The notes under the pieces: generated by a model | Database searches by the model: none | Seen by the model: the letters and a program-made list of their open reading frames with translations, nothing else | Told to the model about the DNA's origin: nothing | Part shown: positions 19,394 through 28,021 of the stretch, one piece after another | Layout: each line of letters starts with the position of its first letter | Numbering within the stretch: the first letter of the stretch is position 1 | Source: Vaginimicrobium propionicum | GTDB taxonomy: Bacteria > Actinomycetota > Actinomycetes > Propionibacteriales > Propionibacteriaceae | Length of the DNA: 64,000 bases | Direction of reading: 5' to 3' | Assembly: GCF_900155645.1 (NCBI RefSeq) | Contig: NZ_LT706985.1 | Span: 372,001-436,000 of the forward strand | Position numbers and translations under genes: made by a program

Positions 19394-20146
19394 GTGGATG
19401 AAAAATTAGCTCAGTGTCTGATATTGCTGCCGGCTGTTGATGTTAAAAACGGCCAGGCAGTGCAGTTAGTGCAAGGCGTTGCTGGTAGCGAACGCGTTTT
19501 TGGAGACCCTTTAGAAGCTGCTCAGCATTGGGCTGCTGAGGGCGCTAAATGGTTGCATTTAGTTGATTTGGATGCAGCTTTTGGTCAGGGTGATAATTCG
19601 AAGATTATTGCTCGTGTGGTTGAGCAGCTTAAAATCAATGTGGAAGTATCTGGCGGTATCCGTGATCAAGAATCTTTAGATAGAGCCTTGTCGGCTGGGG
19701 CAAGACGAGTAAATATTTCCACTGCGGCGCTGGAGAATCCACGCTGGTGCGAGAAAATTCTTAGCGAGTATGGGGATAAAGTGGCCATCGGCCTAGATGT
19801 GCGCGGCACTAGATTGGCCGCCCGCGGTTGGACCAGAGAAGGTGGCGACCTATTCGAAACCATCGACAGAATGGATAAAGCTGGTTGCTGTCGTTATGTG
19901 GTGACTGACGTTACATCTGACGGAATGCTCACTGGCCCTAACCTAGAATTGTTAGGAGCGGTGTGTGCTCGTACCAAAGCTAAAGTTGTGGCCAGTGGCG
20001 GTATTTCCAGCTTGGAGCAAATCCGTCAACTTGCTGGGCTTACACCAATAGGTGTTGAGGGTGCAATCATCGGTACTGCTCTATATTTAGGAAAATTTAC
20101 ATTGTCAGATGCCCTTGCAGTAGCCGCTAGGGTTCGACTCGGTTAA
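19394..20146 (+). CDS. hisA: PriA-type HisA: ProFAR isomerase, possibly also phosphoribosylanthranilate isomerase
   Basis: HisA isomerises ProFAR in histidine synthesis; in many actinobacteria the PriA form also replaces TrpF in tryptophan synthesis. The 250-residue barrel has catalytic Asp16 (LLPAVD) and Asp176 (TDVTSDG), Asp135 (GLDVRG), and the PriA pair Arg144 and Trp146 ([10 protein letters not shown]), matching Arg143 and Trp145 of the M. tuberculosis enzyme. The position of M. tuberculosis Arg19 is Gln24 here (GQAVQLVQG), an active-site change that could alter substrate range. No trpF is in the window, and trpC, trpB and trpA are 9-12 kb away. The start is GTG, nine bases after hisH. 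Confidence 0.95.
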   Translation: MDEKLAQCLILLPAVDVKNGQAVQLVQGVAGSERVFGDPLEAAQHWAAEGAKWLHLVDLDAAFGQGDNSKIIARVVEQLKINVEVSGGIRDQESLDRALSAGARRVNISTAALENPRWCEKILSEYGDKVAIGLDVRGTRLAARGWTREGGDLFETIDRMDKAGCCRYVVTDVTSDGMLTGPNLELLGAVCARTKAKVVASGGISSLEQIRQLAGLTPIGVEGAIIGTALYLGKFTLSDALAVAARVRLG

Positions 20147-20164
20147 TCCTTGGAGGAAGATTAA

Positions 20165-21148
20165 GTGTCGCCAAGTTGGGCAGAGGCCTTCGTCGAACCT
20201 AGCCTTGACTGGAAGTTCGTGACTTTCGAAGATCTCGAAGATATTGCAGAGCTGCGATTAGCTATCGAATACATGGATGACCCGACCGAGCGTAGGACGT
20301 TATCTGATATGCGGGCTGAGTACACCGAAGATCATGCTCAACCAAATAAACATGCGGTGGTTGGGCGTGACAAAGGTGGAACAATTGTCGCTTATGCCTG
20401 GAACCATCCATCGCTTACAGCCGGCGTTAATCCTCATGTTTGGATGGAAATTGGGGTTCATCCGGCATGGAGGCACCGAAGAATTGGTTTGCATTTAGTT
20501 AAATGGTCAATTGAACGCGCTCGAATGTGGTGGCGCAGCATTCATGCCAAAGATCCACTAATTGTGGAGATGGCGGTCGATGAATCCAGCAGTCTAGAAA
20601 ATGATTTGCGAATTAATGGTGAGTTGAAACCGCAGCGCTGGTTCTTTGATATGCATCGTGAGCTAGATGAACCGTTGACGAGTTGTCCTACGCCTAGTGG
20701 CATCGTTATAAAAAAATACAGTAGTCAATACTGTGAGCAGGTTCGGATTGCTCACAATTTAGCTTTCAGTACCCGCGCTGGCGCTCATGGGATTGATGAG
20801 GCACAGTGGGACAAACAGATGCGCCGCAGCGAGTTTCGTCCTGAATGGTCATGGCTGGCATTAGACAGTGATAGCGGTGAAGTTGTCGGTTACGTTTTGA
20901 ATTCGCAATTAGATTCTGACGGAATTAAAGAGGGCTGGACAGACCGCATAGGCGTGATCCCAGCCTGGCGCGATAAGGGTGTAGCATCATGTCTGCTTTG
21001 TGCCGCTATTGAATCATTTGTAACCAGCGGTTGTCTCCAAGCTGGGATAGGTGTTGATACTGATAAACCCGTTACTCAACTCTTTAATTCTCTAGGCTTT
21101 AAGTCTGATGATCGCGTTGTGCTTTACCAGGCAAGATACGTTGATTAG
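20165..21148 (+). CDS. Tandem GNAT-domain acetyltransferase, MshD-like layout
   Basis: The 327-residue protein holds two GNAT folds, roughly residues 15-160 and 168-327. Each has an acetyl-CoA-binding block: IGVHPAWRHRRIGLHLVKW in the first and IGVIPAWRDKGVASCLLCA in the second, of the type (R/Q)xxGxG/A. Tandem GNAT architecture is shared with mycothiol synthase MshD and with other actinobacterial acetyltransferases. Without other mycothiol genes nearby I cannot claim that substrate. GAGGAAG lies before the GTG start. It follows hisA by 18 bases and is probably read through from the his operon. Confidence 0.8.
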   Translation: MSPSWAEAFVEPSLDWKFVTFEDLEDIAELRLAIEYMDDPTERRTLSDMRAEYTEDHAQPNKHAVVGRDKGGTIVAYAWNHPSLTAGVNPHVWMEIGVHPAWRHRRIGLHLVKWSIERARMWWRSIHAKDPLIVEMAVDESSSLENDLRINGELKPQRWFFDMHRELDEPLTSCPTPSGIVIKKYSSQYCEQVRIAHNLAFSTRAGAHGIDEAQWDKQMRRSEFRPEWSWLALDSDSGEVVGYVLNSQLDSDGIKEGWTDRIGVIPAWRDKGVASCLLCAAIESFVTSGCLQAGIGVDTDKPVTQLFNSLGFKSDDRVVLYQARYVD

Positions 21149-21182
21149 ATTAGTTTTGATTAAACTTTAGGAAGGATAGCGC

Positions 21183-21983
21183 ATGAGTGGGCATTCCAAG
21201 TGGGCAACTACCAAACACAAGAAAGCAGCCATCGATGCTAAGCGAGGCAAATTATTTGCCAAACTGATCAAAAATATCGAAGTGGCTGCCAGAGTTGGTG
21301 GTGGTGATCCCGGAGGAAACCCCACACTTTATGACGCTATCCAGAAAGCCAAAAAGAGTTCGGTACCCAATGACAACATTGATCGCGCCGTAAAACGTGG
21401 TTCTGGTGAAGGCGATGATGCGGTTTCCTATGAGTCGCTAACTTATGAGGCTTACGGGCCAAACGGGGTGGCCATCCTTATCGAGTGCTTAACCGATAAC
21501 CGCAATAGGTCAATTTCTGATGTGCGCGTGGCGGTAACTCGCAACGGTGGCACGATCGCCGACGGTGGCTCCGTTCAGCGGCTATTTGAGCGTAAAGGTG
21601 TTGTTACGGTAGCCAAGGAACAAGAAGTGCCAGGAGAGGGTCGTAAGACTCATACCAAGACCGTTAGCGAAGATGAGCTGTTAGAGGCCACTATTGATGC
21701 TGATGTTGAGGACATTATTGATCAAGGTGACGCTTTTGAATTGGTTTCTGACCCCAATGATCTGGTTGAGGTACGCAAAGCAGTTCAGGAAGCCAACATC
21801 GATTATGACTCAGCCGATGTAAGTTTTGTGCCGACCTTTGAGCAGATGCTGGACAAGGTAGAGGATGCCCAAAAATTAGAACGCATCATTGATGCCTTGG
21901 AAGATTGTGATGATGTGCAAAATGTTTATCACAATGCTGATATGACCGATGAGGTGGCAGCCCAGTTGGGAGCCGAAGACTGA
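21183..21983 (+). CDS. yebC: YebC/PmpR family protein (TACO1 family)
   Basis: YebC-family proteins are ribosome-associated or DNA-binding factors; recent work links several to relief of ribosome stalling on proline tracts, alongside EF-P. The 266-residue protein starts [28 protein letters not shown], the family hallmark, and contains [22 protein letters not shown] and NGG(T)IADGGSV. A modest acidic insertion near residues 150-175 makes it slightly longer than the usual 240-250. GGAAGG precedes the ATG, and the gene overlaps ruvC by one base, the standard yebC-ruvCAB arrangement. Confidence 0.96.
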   Translation: MSGHSKWATTKHKKAAIDAKRGKLFAKLIKNIEVAARVGGGDPGGNPTLYDAIQKAKKSSVPNDNIDRAVKRGSGEGDDAVSYESLTYEAYGPNGVAILIECLTDNRNRSISDVRVAVTRNGGTIADGGSVQRLFERKGVVTVAKEQEVPGEGRKTHTKTVSEDELLEATIDADVEDIIDQGDAFELVSDPNDLVEVRKAVQEANIDYDSADVSFVPTFEQMLDKVEDAQKLERIIDALEDCDDVQNVYHNADMTDEVAAQLGAED

Positions 21984-22501
21984 TGCTGGTGCTTGGCGTT
22001 GACCCTGGGCTTACTAGGTGCGGGGTTGGCGTCGTCGAGGCTATCGGGGCATCTTCACCCAGGTTGGTGACGGTGGGGGTGATACGCACTAGCCCAGATC
22101 AAGATCACGCTCACCGCCTGTTGAAAATCAACAATGATTTGGAACGTTGGGTAACTAAGATAAAGCCAGATGCGATAGCCGTAGAGCGAGTGTTCGCTCA
22201 GCACAATTTGCGTACTGTTACCGGCACTGCGCAGGCTGCTGGGTTAGCAATGATGATTGCTGCCAAATATGGTATTCCTGTTGCTTTACATACGCCGAGC
22301 GAGGTAAAAGCAGCAGTAACTGGCTCGGGTAGCGCTGATAAAGCTCAAGTTGGGGCTATGGTAAAACGCATCCTACGACTTAGCGAAGCACCAAAACCGG
22401 CAGATGCTGCTGACGCTGTGGCCTTAGCGCTATGCCACATCTGGCGCTCTGGGGGAACTAATAGATATCAGCAGGCCTTAGCCAAGAAAGGGTTCAAATG
22501 A
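21983..22501 (+). CDS. ruvC: Holliday junction resolvase RuvC
   Basis: RuvC nicks Holliday junctions symmetrically. The 172-residue RNase H-fold protein has the catalytic acidic residues: Asp7 in LGVDPGLTRCG, the Glu in AVERVFAQHNLRTV, and the pair in PADAADAVALALCH. Length and motif spacing are normal. It overlaps yebC by one base and ruvA by four. Confidence 0.97.
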   Translation: MLVLGVDPGLTRCGVGVVEAIGASSPRLVTVGVIRTSPDQDHAHRLLKINNDLERWVTKIKPDAIAVERVFAQHNLRTVTGTAQAAGLAMMIAAKYGIPVALHTPSEVKAAVTGSGSADKAQVGAMVKRILRLSEAPKPADAADAVALALCHIWRSGGTNRYQQALAKKGFK

Positions 22502-23100
22502 TTGCCAGACTCTGCGGCCAGGTAATCGAGGTAAACCCATCTGAGGTTGTTATCGATGTTTCCGGGGTGGGCTATCAGATATTCTGCACACCCCAAACCG
22601 CCGGCGGACTGACGCCAGGACAACTAGGTACCGTTTATACCTCGATGGTGGTACGTGAGGACGCCATCAGTCTCTATGGTTTTGCTAATCAATCTGAACG
22701 TGACACTTTCGAGCTAATGCGTACTGTTTCTGGGGTTGGCGTTAAAACGGCTTTAGCGATGTTGGCGGTGATGAGCCCGGAAAAAATCGTTCAAGTCGTG
22801 CATTCGGAGGATGTTAAGGCGTTGACGGCTGTGCCGGGTATCGGCTCTAAAGGCGCGCAACGGATTGTATTAGAGCTAAAAGATAAAGTTGCCAAACTCA
22901 ATGTTGATGCGCTCACTGACGTTAACGAGCCTTCAGTCACCCTTTGGCGCGAGCAAGTGGTTGCCGGTCTCGTCGGATTAGGCTGGCCGACGAAACAGGC
23001 TGAGGCGGCTTGCGACCAAATAAGCGTGCTAGCTGATACTAACCCAGAGATTGGGGTGGCAGGGTTGCTTAAGGCCGCTTTGCGGAGGTTAGCAAAATGA
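22498..23100 (+). CDS. ruvA: Holliday junction branch migration protein RuvA
   Basis: RuvA tetramers hold the junction and load RuvB. The 200-residue protein has the N-terminal OB domain ([23 protein letters not shown]), two helix-hairpin-helix motifs ([16 protein letters not shown] and [22 protein letters not shown]) and a C-terminal RuvB-binding domain ([18 protein letters not shown]). It overlaps both neighbours by four bases. Confidence 0.97.
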   Translation: MIARLCGQVIEVNPSEVVIDVSGVGYQIFCTPQTAGGLTPGQLGTVYTSMVVREDAISLYGFANQSERDTFELMRTVSGVGVKTALAMLAVMSPEKIVQVVHSEDVKALTAVPGIGSKGAQRIVLELKDKVAKLNVDALTDVNEPSVTLWREQVVAGLVGLGWPTKQAEAACDQISVLADTNPEIGVAGLLKAALRRLAK

Positions 23101-24131
23101 GTGAAGAATTGCCTGGCGAAATCTCAGCTCACGCCGTTGACCCACGTCCCACACTGGACGATAAGGCTGCCGAGGCTGCATTGCGTCCGGAGTCGTTGGC
23201 CGAGTTTAGTGGTCAACCTAGAGTTTCTGACCAGCTTGGTCTAATGCTTCAAGCCGCTAAACATCGTGGCGGTTCTCCAGATCATGTGTTGTTGTCGGGT
23301 CCGCCAGGTTTAGGCAAGACGACTTTGGCAATGATCATCGCCAAAGAGTTAGAGGCACCGATTCGAATAACCTCAGGCCCTGCAATCCAACACGCCGGTG
23401 ATTTGGCGGCTATCCTGTCTTCTCTTAGCCCTGGTGAGGTGCTTTTCCTAGACGAGATTCACCGCATGTCACGTCCGGCCGAAGAAATGCTTTATCTTGC
23501 AATGGAAGATTTTCGGGTAGACGTGATAATCGGTAAAGGACCTGGCGCTACTGCGATACCAATTGAGATTCCACCTTTTACCCTGGTAGGAGCGACAACA
23601 CGAGCTGGGCTATTACCTAGCCCATTGCGCGATAGATTCGGTTTCACTGCTCAGCTGGATTTCTACGAGACCGACGATTTACGCGGCATTGTTTTACGTT
23701 CGGCAAAGAAACTGGGGTTGCATGTGGATGATCAGCCAGCTGATGAAATTGCTCGGCGTTCTCGGGGTACTCCTCGAATTGCTAATCGGCTGTTGCGTCG
23801 GGTTCGTGACTTTGCGCAAGTTAATAATCATGGGGTGATAACCAAAGAGGTTGCTACTGCGACTTTGGAGCTCTATGACGTTGACCCACTTGGACTTGAT
23901 CGTCTTGACCGTCAAGTTTTGGAGGCTATTTGCCAAAAATTCTCTGGCGGGCCGGTTGGGTTATCAACCCTGGCAATTGCCGTGGGCGAGGAAGCTGAAA
24001 CAGTCTCCGAAGTAGCTGAACCGTTCCTAGTCAGGTTGGGTTTTTTGATGCGTACTCCCAGGGGCAGGGTGGCAACTCCAGAGGGTTGGGCTCACCTTGG
24101 TTTAGACATGTTTGCTGGTGGTCTTGGATGA
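23097..24131 (+). CDS. ruvB: Holliday junction branch migration ATPase RuvB
   Basis: RuvB is the hexameric AAA+ motor of branch migration. The 344-residue protein has Walker [10 protein letters not shown] at about residues 68-76, Walker [10 protein letters not shown], sensor 1 VGATTRAG, the arginine finger region [14 protein letters not shown], and the C-terminal winged helix ending in [12 protein letters not shown]. It closes the yebC-ruvCAB unit; an 88-base gap with a hairpin follows. Confidence 0.98.
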   Translation: MSEELPGEISAHAVDPRPTLDDKAAEAALRPESLAEFSGQPRVSDQLGLMLQAAKHRGGSPDHVLLSGPPGLGKTTLAMIIAKELEAPIRITSGPAIQHAGDLAAILSSLSPGEVLFLDEIHRMSRPAEEMLYLAMEDFRVDVIIGKGPGATAIPIEIPPFTLVGATTRAGLLPSPLRDRFGFTAQLDFYETDDLRGIVLRSAKKLGLHVDDQPADEIARRSRGTPRIANRLLRRVRDFAQVNNHGVITKEVATATLELYDVDPLGLDRLDRQVLEAICQKFSGGPVGLSTLAIAVGEEAETVSEVAEPFLVRLGFLMRTPRGRVATPEGWAHLGLDMFAGGLG

Positions 24132-24175
24132 GATTTTTTGTATCTAAGTCGTCTTAGTCCGTAGAGTTCTCTCTG

Positions 24176-24192
24176 GTGCGCCAAAAGCGCAC
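24176..24192 (+). terminator. GC-rich hairpin between ruvB and yajC
   Basis: GTGCGC-CAAAA-GCGCAC forms a perfect six-base stem with a five-base loop, extendable by a G-U pair. It lies in the 88-base gap after ruvB and 27 bases before yajC. No U-run follows, so it would be a U-less actinobacterial-type terminator, or a structure in the 5' leader of yajC-secDF. Confidence 0.4.
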
Positions 24193-24219
24193 TCGGTGTG
24201 ATTTAGGTGGAGATAGGTA

Positions 24220-24648
24220 ATGGAATTACTGTTAATTGTTGGTGCGGGTGTGCTGTTGATGTATTTGATGACTCGCGGCCAGCGTAAGCAACTGAAGGAA
24301 CAGCAACGTCAGATTGAGGCTATGACCTCTGGCACTCGGGTGATGCTGACGTCTGGTATTTATTGCACCGTACGCGAAGTGGGGGAGCGTCAAATTATTG
24401 TTGAATTGGCTCCGGGAGTTGACGTTGCTGTCGCTAAGCAAGCGGTTCGTTCAGTGGTAGCCGAGGAAACGGAAGAGTTTGAGTTCGATGACTCTTTAAC
24501 AGATGTCGAATCCAACCAGCCGAGCCTGCCAGAAGAACCCGAAGAATCACTACTTGACTTCGAACAAGACGCAGATTCTTTCGACGGCTCTGCAACCGAA
24601 GAAGTAATCGACGAACCCAGCGAAATTGATGACGAGAAGCAGGTCTAA
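24220..24648 (+). CDS. yajC: Sec translocon accessory protein YajC
   Basis: YajC associates with SecDF at the SecYEG translocon. The 142-residue protein has one N-terminal membrane helix (residues 1-20, ELLLIVGAGVLLMYLMTRG), the conserved RKQLKEQQRQIEAM basic segment and the domain with SGTRVMLTSGIYCTVREV and VDVAVAKQAVRSV. An acidic C-terminal tail (EEPEESLLDFEQD and on) of about 50 residues follows. GGAG precedes the ATG, and it sits two bases before secD. Confidence 0.93.
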   Translation: MELLLIVGAGVLLMYLMTRGQRKQLKEQQRQIEAMTSGTRVMLTSGIYCTVREVGERQIIVELAPGVDVAVAKQAVRSVVAEETEEFEFDDSLTDVESNQPSLPEEPEESLLDFEQDADSFDGSATEEVIDEPSEIDDEKQV

Positions 24649-24650
24649 GC

Positions 24651-26297
24651 GTGTCAACAGCGCAAAATAAAAAAAATCTTACGCGACGTCGACTTGGCGC
24701 ATTCGCTATCTCTATCGCGTTGCTTTTTGTATTAATGGGGGTGCTTAGCACTTGGATGCCACGTCTAGGTCTTGACCTTAGAGGTGGTACCACCATCCAA
24801 TTGACCGCCAAAGATGCTGGCGGTGGGCGAGTTAACCCGGACTCTCTTGAGATGGCTAAAAACATTATTTCTCAACGAGTGGATTCACTGGGTGTTGGCG
24901 AATCATCCGTAACTATTCAAGGTGATGACCAGATTGAGGTTTCGGTGCCGAATATGAGCGGCGACGAGCTTATCGACTTAGTCGGGTCAACTGCCAGGTT
25001 GAATTTCCGTGCAGTGTTGGCCTATGCGCCGGCTCAATCTATTGAACCAGTGGACACCAAACATGATGCGGGCGAGGCCAAACCTGGTGCCAGCGAATCT
25101 AGTGCTGCCAGACGTCCAGCCCCCAAGCTACCTAACGATCCGCCCGAAAATTGGACGCCGCGTCCGACCGCGCCAGCCGAAACAATGCCGAATATTGATG
25201 ATCGGCTTGCTTACCAGCCAAGTCAACAAGACGCGGAAGAGTTCCAAACCTTTAAGTGTGGAATGGATTTTCCCGACGTTGTTGATCAACCGCTGATAGC
25301 TTGTGATGAAACAAACCAAGTGAAATATTTGCTATCTCCAATGTTGGTCAGCGGTGAAAATCTAACTGATGCTAAAGCCGGTATTCCATCCGGTCAGCTG
25401 TCGTGGGTAGTGACATTGCAATTGGATCAACAAGGCACTTCTGATTTCGGCAAGACTTCTCAAGCTCTGTCGGCAAAAAAGGAGCCACAAAACCAATTCG
25501 CAATCGTCTTGGACTCTAAAGTTATTTCCGCCCCAAGAATCAACGGGCCGATTCTCAATGGCTCGGCAGAAATTTCTGGTGGCGACATGAATGAGCAAAA
25601 TTCCAAGAAACTAGCTTCGACGCTACGTTATGGTGCGCTACCAATCGACTTGGAAGTTTCTAGTGTTGACACCATTTCGCCTACTTTAGGTGGTGAACAG
25701 CTGAAAGCTGGGTTGATCGCTGGTGCCATCGGTTTGGTATTGGTGATGATCTATTCTGTCGTTTACTACCGAGGATTGTCCTTTGTAGTTATCAGCTCTA
25801 TCGCTGCTGCAGGATTGCTCACTTATCAAATTATCGTTTTATTAGGTGACATTGTCGGATTCGCGTTGAACCTGCCTGGTGTAGCAGGCATTATCGTCGG
25901 TATCGGCATGACAGCTGACTCGTTCATCGTTTACTTCGAGAGAATCCGAGATGAAGTCCGTCAAGGTCACCCGCTGCGATCTGCTATTGATTCAGGTTGG
26001 AAGAAAGCCCGAGGAACTATCATCATGGCAGACTCGGTGCAATTGTTGGCAGCCATTGTGCTGTATTTCTTGTCCATGGGGTCGGTTAAAGGTTTCGCTT
26101 TCACGTTAGGCGTAACTACTGCCATCGACTTGTTCATGGTCGTATTCTTTACTCACCCGTTAGTCAGTTGGCTGGTCAATTTTAAGTTCTTCGCCCAAGG
26201 CCATCCTTGGTCAGGCTTTTCTCCCGATCACATGGGGGTTTCCAAAAAATCGCTGTTGGGACGTGGCTACCGAGCTAAGGAGGCAGCAAATGACTGA
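24651..26297 (+). CDS. secD: Protein translocase subunit SecD
   Basis: SecD works with SecF to pull exported proteins outward using the proton gradient. The 548-residue protein has a first membrane helix near residues 14-34, the GLDLRGGTTIQL motif, the large external domain, and five further helices from about residue 345 on, with GIIVGIGMTADSFIVYFERIRDE. A low-complexity Pro/Ala-rich insertion near residues 135-185 is typical of actinobacterial SecD. The GTG start is two bases after yajC. It overlaps secF by eight bases and carries the secF ribosome binding site. Confidence 0.97.
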   Translation: MSTAQNKKNLTRRRLGAFAISIALLFVLMGVLSTWMPRLGLDLRGGTTIQLTAKDAGGGRVNPDSLEMAKNIISQRVDSLGVGESSVTIQGDDQIEVSVPNMSGDELIDLVGSTARLNFRAVLAYAPAQSIEPVDTKHDAGEAKPGASESSAARRPAPKLPNDPPENWTPRPTAPAETMPNIDDRLAYQPSQQDAEEFQTFKCGMDFPDVVDQPLIACDETNQVKYLLSPMLVSGENLTDAKAGIPSGQLSWVVTLQLDQQGTSDFGKTSQALSAKKEPQNQFAIVLDSKVISAPRINGPILNGSAEISGGDMNEQNSKKLASTLRYGALPIDLEVSSVDTISPTLGGEQLKAGLIAGAIGLVLVMIYSVVYYRGLSFVVISSIAAAGLLTYQIIVLLGDIVGFALNLPGVAGIIVGIGMTADSFIVYFERIRDEVRQGHPLRSAIDSGWKKARGTIIMADSVQLLAAIVLYFLSMGSVKGFAFTLGVTTAIDLFMVVFFTHPLVSWLVNFKFFAQGHPWSGFSPDHMGVSKKSLLGRGYRAKEAAND

Positions 26298-27441
26298 AAC
26301 TCGAGTTAGCGAGAAAACCGTCGAGGCTAAAGAGGGTTTCGTCAAGCGTCTCTATACCTCGAATTTCAATGTGCCGTTTATTGCTAAACGCAAGGTTTGG
26401 TTCATCTTTTCAGCAATTGTGCTGTTGATCTGCATTGGAAGTTTCTTTATCCGAGGCTTCAACTGGGGTATTGAATTCCAAGGCGGCTCGGTTTTCCAAG
26501 CGTCTACTCAAGTCAATGAACAGACCGTAGCTAAATTCACTTCAGCTGTAGCCGACACTGGAATAGCAGACTTGAATACGCAAGTATCAACGCTTTCTTC
26601 GCAAGGGGTGCGCGTCCAGACCCGTAGCTTGAATACTGACGAAATTGTCCAGGTACGTGAAGCGATCGCTGAAGCTGCTGGTATTGACCGAGACAATGTC
26701 ACCTACACGCTGATTGGTCCTTCGTGGGGCAAACAAATCACCCAAAAGGCTTTTCTAGCATTAGGTGTCTTTATCCTCTTAGTCTTTGGCTTGATTTGGA
26801 TTTACTTCAAAGACTGGCGCTCATCTGTTTCTGCTATCGTAGCGCTGATCCATGACGTTTTAGTCACGATGGGTGTGATTTCCTTATTCGGGTTCACTGT
26901 CACCCCGGCAACACTTATCGGCGTGTTAACGGTTTTCGGATATTCGCTTTATGACACAGTGGTTGTCTTTGACAAGGTCAGTGAGAATACTGCCAATCTC
27001 ACACGGCAAAAACGTACCTATAACGAAGGGGTAAACCTTGCCATCAACCAGGTGCTGACCCGTTCCATTAACACTACGGTAATCGTTTTATTGCCTGTAT
27101 TAGCTATTTTCTTGGCGGGCTTAATTTGGCTAAACGGTGAAGGACCGCTAGCAGATCTTGGTCTGTCGCTATTTGTTGGCATGGTGGCTGGCGCCTATTC
27201 CTCGCTGTTCTTAGCGGCGCCTTTAGCGTCAATCATGCGCCAGCGTGACCCGGTGATCGCCAAACACACTGCTGACGTGCTGCGTTCTCGTAAAAAGGCT
27301 GAGGAAAAGGCTGAGATGAAGCCGGCAGCCGAAAATGAGGTTGAGGTTGAAAAGCTTGAGCCACAAGCTGTGGTGCGCAGAGTTAGCGGTGAGCGGATTC
27401 AACCACGCCGCGCACCTCGTAGTCAACGGAAGAAGCACTAA
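26290..27441 (+). CDS. secF: Protein translocase subunit SecF
   Basis: SecF is the second half of the SecDF export motor. From the ATG at 26290 it has 383 residues: a first membrane helix (WFIFSAIVLLICIGSFFI), the GINWGIEFQGG-type motif as FNWGIEFQGGSVF, an external domain, and five helices with TVFGYSLYDTVVVFDKVSEN. The C-terminal 75 residues are a charged Lys/Arg/Glu tail. AAGGAGG at 26277-26283, inside secD, fixes the start; an upstream in-frame start at 26263 would lack a binding site. It shares one base with apt (TAATG). Confidence 0.96.
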   Translation: MTETRVSEKTVEAKEGFVKRLYTSNFNVPFIAKRKVWFIFSAIVLLICIGSFFIRGFNWGIEFQGGSVFQASTQVNEQTVAKFTSAVADTGIADLNTQVSTLSSQGVRVQTRSLNTDEIVQVREAIAEAAGIDRDNVTYTLIGPSWGKQITQKAFLALGVFILLVFGLIWIYFKDWRSSVSAIVALIHDVLVTMGVISLFGFTVTPATLIGVLTVFGYSLYDTVVVFDKVSENTANLTRQKRTYNEGVNLAINQVLTRSINTTVIVLLPVLAIFLAGLIWLNGEGPLADLGLSLFVGMVAGAYSSLFLAAPLASIMRQRDPVIAKHTADVLRSRKKAEEKAEMKPAAENEVEVEKLEPQAVVRRVSGERIQPRRAPRSQRKKH

Positions 27442-27977
27442 TGACTATCAATAATAAAGATTATGTGGCGTCATTAATTCGCAATATCCCTGATTTTCCG
27501 AAGCCAGGTGTGCAATTTAAGGACATAACGCCAGTTATGGGTAGCCCGCGTGGTTTGCGTGCCTCTGTTCAGGCGATGCTTGAACAAGTGCCTGAAGATT
27601 TGGATATGGTTTGTGGGATTGAGACCAGAGGTTTCCTATTTGGGGTTCCTATTGCGCTTGAGCTGGGTGTGGGATTCGTTCCGATTCGCAAGCCAGGCAA
27701 ATTGCCGGCGTCGGTATATGAGCAAAGTTTTGATTTGGAATATGGCTCCTCCACTCTCAATATTCATCAGGATGCGCTTAAAGCCGGTCAACGAGTGCTC
27801 CTGGTAGATGACTTATTGGCGACTGGCGGCACACTTTGTGCTGGTTCTAAGTTGGTGCAACGTTGCGGTGCTGAAGTCGCTCAGATTCAGGTCTTGATTG
27901 AATTATCTGGTTTGGGCGGCCGAGAAAAGGTTGCCCAAGTAACTTCCGCGCCGCTGAAAGCCGTAATCAACGCCTAA
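27441..27977 (+). CDS. apt: Adenine phosphoribosyltransferase
   Basis: Apt salvages adenine to AMP with PRPP. The 178-residue protein has the N-terminal adenine-site block ([17 protein letters not shown]), [10 protein letters not shown], and the PRPP loop [13 protein letters not shown] at residues 119-131. The location between secF and relA is conserved in actinobacteria and ties purine salvage to the (p)ppGpp gene. It overlaps secF by one base. Confidence 0.96.
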   Translation: MTINNKDYVASLIRNIPDFPKPGVQFKDITPVMGSPRGLRASVQAMLEQVPEDLDMVCGIETRGFLFGVPIALELGVGFVPIRKPGKLPASVYEQSFDLEYGSSTLNIHQDALKAGQRVLLVDDLLATGGTLCAGSKLVQRCGAEVAQIQVLIELSGLGGREKVAQVTSAPLKAVINA

Positions 27978-27983
27978 TAGAGC

Positions 27984-27989
27984 TAGAAT
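27984..27989 (+). promoter_or_regulatory. Candidate -10 box for relA
   Basis: TAGAAT lies 33 bases before the relA ATG, leaving a leader that contains GGGAGGG-type purine-rich sequence for ribosome binding. No -35 hexamer is evident in the end of apt, so this is tentative. Confidence 0.3.
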
Positions 27990-28021
27990 GTTGCCTCATA
28001 GGAGTTAGCCGGGAGGGCTCC

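Noticed and set aside
24785-25250. Low-complexity Pro/Ala-rich part of SecD as a sign of fusion or frameshift
   Set aside because: The reading frame is continuous, and insertions of this kind in the external domain are normal for actinobacterial SecD.
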